Below, piece by piece: positions 33,275 to 42,279 of a DNA stretch of 64,000 nucleotides (position 1 is its first letter; each line of letters starts with the position of its first letter). The DNA lies in assembly GCA_039197065.1 (NCBI GenBank), contig JBCCUL010000024.1:1-64000 (forward strand), written 5' to 3'. The position numbers and the translations under genes were made by a program. The notes beneath the pieces are model-generated. The model was not told the origin of the DNA and ran no database searches. It worked only from the letters and a program-made list of their open reading frames with translations. The stretch comes from JANQPX01 sp039197065. GTDB taxonomy: Bacteria; Pseudomonadota; Alphaproteobacteria; Geminicoccales; Geminicoccaceae.

Positions 33275-34480
33275 ATGACCGAGGCGCCGGCGATGCAGGG
33301 CTTTCTTCGCCAGGACGGGCGAAAGGGCATTCGCAACTATGTGCTGGTCGCCTATCTCGTGGAATGCGCGCATCACGTCGCCCGAATGATCGCGACGCCC
33401 TATGCCGAACAGGGCGCGCAGCTCATCGGTTTTCCCGGCTGCTACCCCAATGCCTATGCCCAGGACATGATGGAGGCGCTCTGCACCCATCCGAATGTCG
33501 GCGCCGTGTTGCTGGTGTCGCTCGGCTGCGAGCAGATGAACCGGCCGAAGCTTCTGGAGGTCATCGAAAAGTCGGGACGGCCGGTCTCTCTCCTGGTCAT
33601 CCAGAAAAGCGGCGGCACGCGCAGCTCGATCGGTGCCGGCCGGCACTGGATCGAACAGGCGATTGCGAGCGTCCGACAAACGCCGCGGGTCCCGCTGGAC
33701 CTCGGCGACCTCGTGATCGGCACGGAATGCGGCGGGTCGGATGCCTGCAGCGGCATCACCGCAAACCCGGCGATAGGTGTCGCCTGCGATCACGTGATCG
33801 ACGGCGGCGGCAGCGCGATCTTCGAGGAGCTTGGCGAGCTGTTCGGCTGCGAGGCGCATATGGCGTCCCGCGCCGTGACGCCCGAACTCGGCGAGGCGAT
33901 CAAGGCGGCCATGGCCAAGGCCTGGCAGCATTATGCGGCGCTTGATCAGTCCAGCTTCGGCGGCGGCAATATCACGGGCGGTCTCTCCACCATCGAGGAG
34001 AAGTCGATCGGCGCCTATGCCAAGAGCGGCACCAAGCCGATCATGGGCATGATCCGGCCCGGCATCCGTCCGCCCAAACCCGGGCTCTACTTGATGGACA
34101 TGGTGCCGGACGGCGGCTCGAAATGGGGCTTCGCCAATATCAACGACAACGCCACCATCACCGAGCAGATCGCCTGCGGCGCCCACATCACGCTGTTTTC
34201 CACCGGTCGAGGCTCGGTGGTCGGCTCGGCGATCGCACCTGTCATCAAGATCTGTTCCAATCCCGAAACCTATCGGCGGCTCGAAGAGGACATGGACGTC
34301 AATGCCGGCCGCATCATCGAGGACGGCGCGTCCCTCCGGGAGGTGGGGGAAGAAATTTTTGCTTTGGTGCAGCGGGTGGCCGCCGGCCACCCCACCAAAT
34401 CAGAGGCGCTCGGCCATCAGGAGTTCATTCTCGGCTACAAGAGCTTCGAGCCGCTCGGCCCGAGCTGCCTGCCGGTCTGA
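33275..34480 (+). CDS. UxaA-family dehydratase, large subunit
   Basis: A 401-residue iron-dependent lyase subunit of the altronate/galactarate dehydratase and (2R)-sulfolactate lyase family. Characteristic blocks: YPNAYAQDMMEAL, LLVSLGCEQMN, VIQKSGGTRSSI, IGTECGGSDACSGITANPA, and ITLFSTGRGSVVGSAIAP. Split small and large subunits next to each other allow either a sugar-acid dehydratase or a SuyAB-type sulfo-lyase. The divergent SDR fits either pathway. A GTG start at 33248 is possible, but ATG 33275 has AGGAG eight bases upstream. Confidence 0.87.
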   Translation: MTEAPAMQGFLRQDGRKGIRNYVLVAYLVECAHHVARMIATPYAEQGAQLIGFPGCYPNAYAQDMMEALCTHPNVGAVLLVSLGCEQMNRPKLLEVIEKSGRPVSLLVIQKSGGTRSSIGAGRHWIEQAIASVRQTPRVPLDLGDLVIGTECGGSDACSGITANPAIGVACDHVIDGGGSAIFEELGELFGCEAHMASRAVTPELGEAIKAAMAKAWQHYAALDQSSFGGGNITGGLSTIEEKSIGAYAKSGTKPIMGMIRPGIRPPKPGLYLMDMVPDGGSKWGFANINDNATITEQIACGAHITLFSTGRGSVVGSAIAPVIKICSNPETYRRLEEDMDVNAGRIIEDGASLREVGEEIFALVQRVAAGHPTKSEALGHQEFILGYKSFEPLGPSCLPV

Positions 34481-34507
34481 TCGGGACGCCATGATCGACG
34501 GGGGTGC

Positions 34508-35005
34508 ATGACCGACATCACGATCCGCGTGGCCGATGCTCGTGACAGCGATGCCTGCGTCGATGTCTATCGTGAGGCCTGGCGCGGCATGACCTTCGTA
34601 CCCCAGGACCTGCACAGCCCAGCCGAAGACCGCGCCTGGATGCAGGACGTGTTCGCGCGTCAGCTCGTGCTGGTGGCCGAGGCAGACGGTATCGTTTCAA
34701 CAAGCCATGCCGGCGCGGCGGGCGGAACGCACCTTGTCGGGCTGCTGTCGATGGGCGGCGGCACCATTCATAACCTCTATATCCGGCCGGGATATCAGGG
34801 CAGAGGCATCGGTCACCGACTGATGGAGATGGCCAAGACCTGCTCGGGCGGCGAGCTGCGGCTATGGGTGTTCGAGCCCAACAAGAGCGCAATACGCTTT
34901 TATGAGCGCCATGGCTTCGTGACCGTGCGCAAGACCGACGGCAGCGACAATGAGGAAAAGGTGCCCGATCGTCTCATGGCCTGGCGCAGCCCGGAGTCTT
35001 CGTGA
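34508..35005 (+). CDS. GNAT family N-acetyltransferase
   Basis: A 165-residue acetyltransferase. The acetyl-CoA loop is IRPGYQGRGIGHRLM, and LWVFEPNKSAIRFYERHGF is the usual motif B. The substrate is not deducible. A purine-rich GGGGG site lies ahead of the ATG. It follows the UxaA genes closely and may be in their transcript. The stop codon itself lies inside a copy of the two-box 3'-end element. Confidence 0.88.
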   Translation: MTDITIRVADARDSDACVDVYREAWRGMTFVPQDLHSPAEDRAWMQDVFARQLVLVAEADGIVSTSHAGAAGGTHLVGLLSMGGGTIHNLYIRPGYQGRGIGHRLMEMAKTCSGGELRLWVFEPNKSAIRFYERHGFVTVRKTDGSDNEEKVPDRLMAWRSPESS

Positions 35006-35066
35006 TGTGACCACATTGTGGAGTCCCATCGTCGACGACCAAAACGACGGTATGCCGCCAGGTTCT
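35002..35066 (+). repeat. Two-box 3'-end element, copy B
   Basis: GTGATGTGACCAC (35002-35014) contains the GNAT stop codon (TGA, 35003-35005). After 31 nt comes GACGGTATGCCGCC (35046-35059) and GGTTC. One substitution in the first box relative to the consensus; the second box is identical to copies A and C. Confidence 0.85.
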
Positions 35067-35380
35067 TTTGGGGCGTTGAGCAAAATGTCCGAAATGATCG
35101 CGCCCCTGGAGCCTTTTAAGAAATCCGGCTATCATGATTTGAATGGGGATGGCTGGTTTCGTTGTTTGGATGACGCGGTTTACCGCTGGCGCTGATTATG
35201 TCCGATTCGACACAAATCGGCAGCAACGTCGATGCCGAAGCATGTCCGGACGTCACCACTTTCCCGCTGCGCGTATTGTGGATTGTCGATTGGCAATATC
35301 TGTGGTTTAAAATTTTTCTAAGTTTTCGACTTTTTGGTTTTTTCTGGAAGTGATGAGATGAGCCGACCGAAGGGCAGACG
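35067..35380. other. Intergenic region before the glycosyltransferase
   Basis: About 310 bp; the last 100 bp (35290-35355) are AT-rich with T-runs. It probably holds the glycosyltransferase promoter. No RNA gene or second element recognised. Confidence 0.4.
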
Positions 35381-36676
35381 GTGAAAATACTGATCCTGGG
35401 CCTGAACTTCGCTCCGGAACTGATCGGCGTCGGCAAATATACCGGCGAGATGGCTGCCTGGCTTGCCGAGCAGGGACATGAGGTGCGCGTGATCACAGCG
35501 CCGCCCTATTACCCTGCCTGGAAAATCAGTGATGGCTACAGCACCGTCCGTTATCGGGAGGAGAGCTTTCGGCAGATGAGCGTGCTTCGCTGCCCGCTCT
35601 GGGTGCCGAAGACGCCGACCACGCTCAGGCGCATTCTGCATCTCTGCTCCTTTGCGCTTTCCAGCCTGGCGCCGGCCGTCTGGCAGGGGCTGACCTGGCG
35701 CCCCGACATCGTCTGGACGGTCGAGCCCACGGCGTTCACCGCGCCAAATGCTTGGCTCGCCGCTCGCGTCGGCGACGCCACGGCCTGCCTGCATATTCAG
35801 GACCTCGAGGTGGAAGCGGCGCTCGGGCTGCGCATGCTCTCCAGATCCTGGCTGATCAAGGTCTCGGCCTGGGCCTATGGCGTGCTGCTCCGCCGTTTCG
35901 ATCACGTTTCGACCATCTCGTTGCAGATGCGCGAGCAGCTGCCGTCCTATGGCGTTCAGCCTAAGCGCTGCGGCATCTTTCATAATTGGGTCGATATGGA
36001 ACGCATCCGCCCGCTCGGCATGCGAAGCCCCTATCGGACCGAGCTCGGCCTCGACGACGACACCGTGGTGGCGCTCTATTCAGGCAATATGGGCGGCAAG
36101 CAGGGGGTCGACAGCCTTGCTGAGGTGGCGAGGCTTTGTCGGGACATCGACCATCTCCATTTCGTTTTTGCCGGTGACGGGTCGCTGCGCGATCAGGTCG
36201 AGGCCAGCACCCGCGATCTCGATAATGTCACCATGATGCCGCTGCAGCCGGATGAGCGGTTCAACGAACTTTTGAACCTCGCCGACATCCATCTCCTGCC
36301 GCAGCGTCCCCACACCGCAAGCTTTGCGCTGCCCTCCAAATTCGGCGGCATGCTGGCGAGCGCCAGGCCGGCCGTCATTCAGGCGGAGGAAGGGGAGCTT
36401 GCGCGCGTCGGCCGGACCTGCGGGCTGGTTGTGCGCCCGGGCGAGACCGAAGCGATGGCCCAGGCCGTCCGCAAGCTCACCCTCGATACCGAGCGCCGCA
36501 AGGAACTGGGCGAGGCCGCCAGGCGTTACGCCCTTGCCCATCTCGGCAAGGAGCATGTCCTGAATCGCCATGTCGAACAGATGCACGCTGCCATCGCCAG
36601 ACGCGCCAACCGGCGTCCGCGCTGGCAGCGCTTTCTCGGCATGTTCCACATCGGCAACGCCGCTTCCCGCCGTTGA
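35381..36676 (+). CDS. WcaI-like glycosyltransferase (family 4)
   Basis: A 431-residue GT-B glycosyltransferase similar to WcaI of colanic-acid synthesis. N-terminal KILILGLNFAPELIGVGKYTGE, middle HIQDLEVEAA, and the donor-binding half with YSGNMGGKQGVDSL, FAGDGSLRDQ and LPQRPHTASFALPSKFGGML. It probably transfers a sugar to a lipid-linked carrier in surface polysaccharide synthesis, although no other such genes adjoin it. The start is GTG 35381 with AAGGG eight bases upstream. A weak hairpin followed by seven T's lies after the stop (36650-36685). Confidence 0.9.
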   Translation: MKILILGLNFAPELIGVGKYTGEMAAWLAEQGHEVRVITAPPYYPAWKISDGYSTVRYREESFRQMSVLRCPLWVPKTPTTLRRILHLCSFALSSLAPAVWQGLTWRPDIVWTVEPTAFTAPNAWLAARVGDATACLHIQDLEVEAALGLRMLSRSWLIKVSAWAYGVLLRRFDHVSTISLQMREQLPSYGVQPKRCGIFHNWVDMERIRPLGMRSPYRTELGLDDDTVVALYSGNMGGKQGVDSLAEVARLCRDIDHLHFVFAGDGSLRDQVEASTRDLDNVTMMPLQPDERFNELLNLADIHLLPQRPHTASFALPSKFGGMLASARPAVIQAEEGELARVGRTCGLVVRPGETEAMAQAVRKLTLDTERRKELGEAARRYALAHLGKEHVLNRHVEQMHAAIARRANRRPRWQRFLGMFHIGNAASRR

Positions 36677-36779
36677 TCTTTTTTTGACGCTGTCGCGGTG
36701 CTCGGCCCGATGCGCTGTCGCTCATCCCATGAAGCGTGATTTTTGAACGACACAGCCTCAGGTCAAGTCGGGTGGCGGC

Positions 36780-37304
36780 TTAGTCTATTGTCTTTCCGTT
36801 AGGAACAACCCCAATGCTTGGTAGGCGATCGGAGCTTGGCGAAGCCGCCGCATCAACAGAGCTGTTGGATATGAGAATTGCATTGCTCAGCCCGTCAAAT
36901 CGGCCTGATAGATCTTCCATTTTCCTAACGCTTTCAATACGCAGGTTCCTTAGATCGTCCGTCACATTCTTCATCGACGTTTTGTAAGCCGATAGCCAAT
37001 CGTTCTGTGACTTTTCGTAAGCTGCTAGGTGTTCTTGCTGAGATTTCTCATATGATGCCAGCCGTTCACTTTGAACGGACCGATATTCAAAACCGAGTGC
37101 CAATAGCCCCGCTGTATATATACCGAGAATGGTCGCAATCAGCCCAAGCCCCACTCCACGCCTTGACCCGGATCGATCAATGCGGCGTTGGATTTCACTC
37201 AAGTCCCTATCGGTCAGAACGCCTCGGTCAGGGGGCAAGGCACTCTCCTGCGCATTTCCGTTGGTGTGGGATTCTATACGAATGCGATCAAGGGCGGCAG
37301 CCAT
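36780..37304 (-). CDS. Membrane-anchored coiled-coil protein, unknown
   Basis: A 174-residue protein with one membrane helix (about residues 51-73, RGVGLGLIATILGIYTAGLL) and then three tandem units of ten to eleven residues around Ala-Tyr-Glu-Lys-Ser-Gln, predicted coiled coil. GAGG lies six bases before the ATG at 37304; a TTG at 37316 is less likely. Its GC content is lower than that of the neighbours and the upstream 200 bp are very AT-rich, which suggests acquisition by transfer. Function unknown. Confidence 0.7.
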   Translation of the reverse strand: MAAALDRIRIESHTNGNAQESALPPDRGVLTDRDLSEIQRRIDRSGSRRGVGLGLIATILGIYTAGLLALGFEYRSVQSERLASYEKSQQEHLAAYEKSQNDWLSAYKTSMKNVTDDLRNLRIESVRKMEDLSGRFDGLSNAILISNSSVDAAASPSSDRLPSIGVVPNGKTID

Positions 37305-37672
37305 AGTTCGCCTCAAAGTTTTTCTAAAGTGGGATTTCTCGCATAAGTAGATATTACTTATTTTGATCGACTGGAGAAGTTTTTTCGTTTCGAAAATTTC
37401 TATTATTTTGAATTAGTTAGAACAGATTGCCGAAAAGTTTTTTATCAACTAAAAATAGAATTACATTGTTAAATATTGTTATTTTTTCTCAATTGTAATT
37501 CATGCCGACCGGCGCTCGCCAGCCACACAGAATTTTTAGGCCGCCTTCTTTCGCTTCCTGCGCGGGGCACGCATCCAAGGATTGTGATCACGCTTCCAGA
37601 AAACCTCCCTTAGCAGCCTGAAATGACACTGTCGGTCATCTTTCCTTAACCTTTGTCCGCCAAGTTTGTTCT
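37305..37672. other. AT-rich intergenic region
   Basis: Strongly AT-rich from about 37305 to 37500, with many T- and A-runs, then a normal-GC segment leading into the palindromic repeat. No gene or RNA recognised. The AT-rich part probably contains the promoter of the coiled-coil gene. Confidence 0.45.
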
Positions 37673-37752
37673 CTGGTCCATGCGACCCTGGGATCCGCCC
37701 GCCCGCAGGAAAAGGTGCGCGAGGTTCGGACTCCCAGGGGCGCATGGACCAG
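37673..37752. repeat. Palindromic repeat, family 1, copy 2
   Basis: An 80-nt hairpin bounded by CTGGTCCATGCG and CGCATGGACCAG, homologous to 7032-7113. The inner stem CCCTGGGA pairs with TCCCAGGG, while copy 1 has a different but partly paired sequence there. It is preceded by CCTTAACC. Confidence 0.85.
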
Positions 37753-37943
37753 TAAGACAAGGCCTTCTTAATGCGTTCTGGTTAAGGAATGGTTACGATC
37801 CCAGTGGGCGACGGTGGTGACCGGTCTCACCAAAAGGTAAGCGGGTTTTTATCAAACGGCCTTGCCTATCGGCCAAGTTTGGCGCGCGCATCAGCATTAT
37901 CGGCGACGTGTTTCTGCTTTGATGTCAGCCTTGATGCGCAGCA

Positions 37944-40900
37944 TCACTCAGCGGCGGTCAGGGCTTCGGCGGGGCGGCGCAACGCGTCCAGGAGGGCGGT
38001 TTCTCGCGCGTCGACCTCGGCGAGATGCCGTTCCTTGACGTGACCGAAGCCGCGGATCTGTTCCGGCAGTGACGCGATCTCGACGGCGAGTGCGTGGTTG
38101 TCGTGGTCGAGACGGGTCAGGATTTCGACGATCAGCGCCTCGTAATGGGTGATCAGCCGGCGTTCGGTTTTGCGCTCGGCCGTGTAGCCGAAGGGGTCGA
38201 AGGCGGTGCCGCGCAAGACCTTCAGCTTGGCCAGATAGTTGAAAGCCGTGAAAATCCAGGGGCCGTAGGCTTTTTTCCTGGGATGGCCGCTCACCGGATC
38301 GCGCTTGGCGAGCAGCGGCGGGGCCAGATAGACGCTCACCTTGCCGCCGGCCTCGAACTGCTCAGCGAGCTTTTGCTTGAAGGCGCCGTCGGCGTAGAGG
38401 CGGGCGACTTCATACTCGTCCTTGTAGGCGAGCAGCTTGAAGTAATAGCGGGCGACGGCCTCTGCCAGACCGCGCCGGCCCGGCGTCTGCTCGGCTTCAG
38501 CCTTGTCGACCCGCGTCACCAGATCGCGGTAACGCTCCGCATAGGCGGCGTCCTGATAGGCGGTCAGATAGGCGATGCGACGTTCGACGATCTCATCCAG
38601 GCCGGATGCCGGCTGCATGGAGGTGATAGCGCCTTTGGGCGTCGCGAGTTTTTGGATGGCATCGGGATCATGGGCAGCGAGGCGTCCCAAGCGGAAGGCT
38701 TTCCGGTTCATCTCGATGGCGACGCGGTTCAGCTCGATGGCGCGCTCGATCGCCTCGGCCGAGACCGGAAGGAAGCCTTTTTGGAAGGCGTAGCCGACCA
38801 TGAAGAGATTGGTGCCGATCGCATCGCCGAGCAGTGCCGTCGCCAGGCGGTTGGCCTCGACGAAGACGGCGCGGCCGTCCGCGGTTTTTTTGATCGCATC
38901 GCGCAGATCGTCGGCGGGCATGGTGAGATCGGCGTTGCGCGTGAAGTCGCCGGTGATCGAGGGGTTGTCATTGGCGACGATGTGTCCTTTCTCCGGATCC
39001 ACCGTCGACAAGGCCGATTTGCCGCCCGCGACCATGAGATCGCAGCCGAGGAGCAGGCGAGCGCCGCCGGAGGCGATCTTGGTGGTCTTGATGGCGTCCG
39101 GCGAGGAGGCGATGCGCAGATGGCTCATGACGGGACCGCCTTTTTGCGCAAGCCCGGTCATGTCGAGCACCGCCGCTCCTTTGCCCTCGAGATGCGCCGC
39201 CATGCCGAGAAGGGCGCCGATCGTCACGACGCCGGTGCCGCCGACCCCGGCAACCACGATCCCATAACCATCCCCCACGGGTGGCGCGGCCACCTCGGGG
39301 ACTTGGACCTCGCTGAGTTCGGAGGCCTCCGCGCTCTTTTGTTTCCCCAGCAGCGGGTCGCTGCCGCTGCCGCCCTCGATCGTTACGAAGCTGGGGCAAA
39401 AGCCTTTCAGGCAGGAAAAATCCTTGTTGCAGCTGGATTGGTCGATCTGGCGCTTGCGGCCGAATTCGGTCTCCAGCGGCAGGATCGAGACGCAGTTGGA
39501 GGCGAGGCCGCAATCGCCGCAGCCCTCGCAGACCGCCTCATTGATCAGCACGCGCTTGGGCGGATCGACCATCTGGCCGCGTTTGCGCCGGCGGCGTTTT
39601 TCCGCAGCGCAGGTCTGATCGTAGATGAGGACGGAAGTGCCTTCGATGTCGCGCATCTCGCGCTGGACCTGATCGAGATCGTCCCGATGGCGGACGGTGA
39701 CGCCAGGCGCGAAGCCGGCGGACAGCGGGTATTTCTCCGGCTCGTCGGTGACCACGACGATGGCGACTGCGCCCTCGGCCGCCACCTGGCGGCTGATCTG
39801 CGGCACGGAAAGCTGCCCGTCCACGGCTTGGCCGCCGGTCATGGCGACCGCGTCGTTGTAGAGGATCTTGTAGGTGATATTGATCTTGGCGGCGATCGCG
39901 GCCCGGATCGCCATCAGGCCAGAGTGGTAATAAGTGCCGTCGCCGATGTTCTGGAAGACGTGCTTGCGTTTGGAAAACTGCGCCTCGCCGATCCAGCTCG
40001 CGCCCTCACCGCCCATCTGGGTGTAGCCGATATTGTCCCGGTCCATCCACTGGGCCATGTAGTGGCAGCCGATGCCGGCGCGCGCCACGCTGCCTTCTGG
40101 CACATGGGTAGAGCTGTTATGCGGGCAGCCCGAGCAGAAATAGGGCGTGCGCAGCACAGGGCTGACAATCGCCTTCTCCGCTTCTTTTCGGACTCCCAGA
40201 ACGTTGAGCGCGGCTTTGAGGTCGTCGTTCTGGCCGAGGGCTAAGAGGCGGGCGCCGATCGCCTCGGCGATCTGGTTGGATGACAGTGCGCCGTTCGACG
40301 GAAACAGCCAGTTGCCCTCCTCGTCCTTCTTACCGACGACGCTCGGTGCGGCGCGCACTCCGTACAGGATTTCCTTCACTTGAGACTCGATCAGGCCGCG
40401 TTTTTCCTCGACCACGACGATCTGCTTCAAGCCTTTGGCGAAGCTGGTGATGGTCTCGGAGGCGATCGGAAAAGTGAGGCCAAGCTTCAGGACGCGCAGA
40501 CCGAGCTTTTTCGCCATCGCCTCGTCGATGCCGAGATCGTCGAGCGCCTGCATGAGATCGAGATAGGATTTGCCCGTGGATATCACGCCGAGTTTGGCCT
40601 TGGGCGTCGGGTAAACGATCCGGTCCAGCTGGTTTGCGAGCACGAACGCCTTGACGGCGTCGTGTTTCAGAAGATGCAGCCTGGCTTCCTGGGCGATCGG
40701 CGTGTCGGGCCAGCGGATGTTCAGGCCGTCGGGCGGCAGAATGGAGCGGTCAGGTAAAGTGATGTCCGGCGCGACCCGCGCCAGGTCTATTGAAGCTGCG
40801 GTGTTGACCGTGTCATGCACGCATTTGATGCCGACCCAGCAGCCGCTGAAGCGGGAAAGGGCAAAGCCGATCAGGCCGAATTGCAGAATTTCCGCAACGC

Positions 40901-41423
40901 CTGCGGGGTTCAGGATCGGGATCATCGCATCGACCAGGCCGTATTCGCTCTGATGCGCGGTGGTCGAGCTTTCGCAGGTGTGGTCGTCCCCCATCAGGAC
41001 CAGAACGCCGCCGAGCGGGGCGGTGCCGGCGAGGTTCGCATGGCGGAACACGTCGCCGGTGCGATCGACGCCCGGCCCCTTGCCGTACCACATGCCGAAC
41101 ACGCCGTCATAAGCACCGTCGCCGTAGAGATTGACCTGCTGCGTGCCCCAGAGCGCTGTCGCCGCCATGTCCTCGTTGACGCCGGGCTGCGCGACGATGT
41201 GATGAGGATCGAGAAACCGTTTGGCGATCGCCATCTGCTGATCGAGATTGCCGAGCGGCGAGCCGCGATAGCCGGAGATATAGCCTGCGGTGTTTTTGCC
41301 GGCCGCCTGATCAAGCTGCCGTTGCATCATCGGCAGGCGGACCAGGGCCTGAATGCCGGTCAGATAGATGCGGCCGTCGTCTTTGGTGTATTTGTCGTCG
41401 AGCTCGACAATTTGAAGCGTCAA
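37944..41423 (-). CDS. Indolepyruvate ferredoxin oxidoreductase (fused)
   Basis: A 1159-residue fused 2-oxoacid:ferredoxin oxidoreductase that oxidatively decarboxylates aryl-pyruvates to acyl-CoA with thiamine diphosphate and Fe-S clusters. The N-terminal half holds the pyrimidine- and diphosphate-binding domains, including GCPHNSSTHVPEG and the MGGEGASWIG segment. A cysteine-rich site starts at residue 632 (CEGCGDC) with more cysteines downstream (CNKDFSCLKGFCPS). The gamma domain follows (GVGGTGVVTIGALLGMAAHLEG), and then a C-terminal extension. This long single-chain form is typical of aerobic proteobacteria. The start is TTG 41423, with GGGGAG seven bases upstream. Confidence 0.93.
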   Translation of the reverse strand: MTLQIVELDDKYTKDDGRIYLTGIQALVRLPMMQRQLDQAAGKNTAGYISGYRGSPLGNLDQQMAIAKRFLDPHHIVAQPGVNEDMAATALWGTQQVNLYGDGAYDGVFGMWYGKGPGVDRTGDVFRHANLAGTAPLGGVLVLMGDDHTCESSTTAHQSEYGLVDAMIPILNPAGVAEILQFGLIGFALSRFSGCWVGIKCVHDTVNTAASIDLARVAPDITLPDRSILPPDGLNIRWPDTPIAQEARLHLLKHDAVKAFVLANQLDRIVYPTPKAKLGVISTGKSYLDLMQALDDLGIDEAMAKKLGLRVLKLGLTFPIASETITSFAKGLKQIVVVEEKRGLIESQVKEILYGVRAAPSVVGKKDEEGNWLFPSNGALSSNQIAEAIGARLLALGQNDDLKAALNVLGVRKEAEKAIVSPVLRTPYFCSGCPHNSSTHVPEGSVARAGIGCHYMAQWMDRDNIGYTQMGGEGASWIGEAQFSKRKHVFQNIGDGTYYHSGLMAIRAAIAAKINITYKILYNDAVAMTGGQAVDGQLSVPQISRQVAAEGAVAIVVVTDEPEKYPLSAGFAPGVTVRHRDDLDQVQREMRDIEGTSVLIYDQTCAAEKRRRRKRGQMVDPPKRVLINEAVCEGCGDCGLASNCVSILPLETEFGRKRQIDQSSCNKDFSCLKGFCPSFVTIEGGSGSDPLLGKQKSAEASELSEVQVPEVAAPPVGDGYGIVVAGVGGTGVVTIGALLGMAAHLEGKGAAVLDMTGLAQKGGPVMSHLRIASSPDAIKTTKIASGGARLLLGCDLMVAGGKSALSTVDPEKGHIVANDNPSITGDFTRNADLTMPADDLRDAIKKTADGRAVFVEANRLATALLGDAIGTNLFMVGYAFQKGFLPVSAEAIERAIELNRVAIEMNRKAFRLGRLAAHDPDAIQKLATPKGAITSMQPASGLDEIVERRIAYLTAYQDAAYAERYRDLVTRVDKAEAEQTPGRRGLAEAVARYYFKLLAYKDEYEVARLYADGAFKQKLAEQFEAGGKVSVYLAPPLLAKRDPVSGHPRKKAYGPWIFTAFNYLAKLKVLRGTAFDPFGYTAERKTERRLITHYEALIVEILTRLDHDNHALAVEIASLPEQIRGFGHVKERHLAEVDARETALLDALRRPAEALTAAE

Positions 41424-41608
41424 GGCTTGTCTCCCCGGCCGCAGTGCTTTTGAACGGCTTGATCGAGAATAGAGTTGAGGCTGGCGCTTTGCAAAGTGTC
41501 AGATGCGGGGCTGGCCCATTCGACCGTCAGCGGTCTATAGAGTCCCGATTTCGGCCAGTCTGCGCAAAACGCTTGCGTCAAACAATGGCGCAGAAGAGGA
41601 GATGCCCC

Positions 41609-42133
41609 ATGCAAGCTAAAGTCATTCCATTGGTGTTGTGCGTCGGTGTCCTGATTTCCGGGCCGACGGTATCGGCTCAGGACGCAGGGCTGGCTGAGCG
41701 CGTGGTCGAACTCACACGCTTTGAACAGTCGATGGATGTCCTGGAGTCCGCTATGGTCCAGGGTATACGACAGGGCTGGATGAATCAGGTCGAACGGATA
41801 AGGCAGAGCGGATCGCAAAGGCAGATCGACCGGCTGACAAATGCGCTTCCGAAGTTTGAGACCGTAATAAAAGAGGAGATGAGGAACTTTCTAGCCGAGA
41901 TCTTGCCGGAATTGAAGGCGCGCTCCGCCGCTTTCTATGCAGAAAGACTGTCGCGCGAAGAGCTGGAGGAGCTGGTCGCGGCTCTGCAACTGCCGAGCGT
42001 ACAGAAAATGTTCGATCTGCAGCCTGAGGTCGGACAAATCGGCACCGAGGTCGCGCTTCAAAGTTCAAAAACTCTTCGGGAACGGACCAGACGTCGATTG
42101 GGCGACCTGATTCAGGAGTCACTGGACGAGTAG
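41609..42133 (+). CDS. DUF2059-like exported protein
   Basis: A 174-residue periplasmic protein: signal peptide MQAKVIPLVLCVGVLISG with cleavage near VSA-QD, then a helical domain like DUF2059, with the tail FYAERLSREELEELVAALQLPS. GAGGAG lies about eight bases before ATG 41609; the longer frame to 41444 is not supported. Function of the family is unknown. It is divergent from the indolepyruvate oxidoreductase gene. Confidence 0.8.
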   Translation: MQAKVIPLVLCVGVLISGPTVSAQDAGLAERVVELTRFEQSMDVLESAMVQGIRQGWMNQVERIRQSGSQRQIDRLTNALPKFETVIKEEMRNFLAEILPELKARSAAFYAERLSREELEELVAALQLPSVQKMFDLQPEVGQIGTEVALQSSKTLRERTRRRLGDLIQESLDE

Positions 42134-42173
42134 ACCGAGAGGATAACGGGGAGTAGGTGTCCAGCGGCTTTAG

Positions 42174-42279
42174 CTAGAGCCTTTTCCGAACAGGTGTGAA
42201 CACCTTTTCGATAAGGAAATGCCGCGGAACAAAGAGATAGAGCGTGTATCCCGATCAAACCTGATCGGGATCCGCTCTA
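42174..42279. repeat. CTAG-bounded palindromic repeat, family 3, copy 2
   Basis: Homologous to 30888-30992: CTAGAGCC start, first hairpin GGTGT/ACACC, shared middle AACAAAGAGATAGAGCG, second hairpin TCCCGATCA/TGATCGGGA around AACC, end CCGCTCTA. Its last three bases supply the TAG stop codon of ycgN on the other strand. Confidence 0.85.

Noticed and set aside
38094..40244. Long plus-strand open frame (716 residues) across the indolepyruvate oxidoreductase
   Set aside because: Shadow of the minus-strand enzyme; no domain features or ribosome site.
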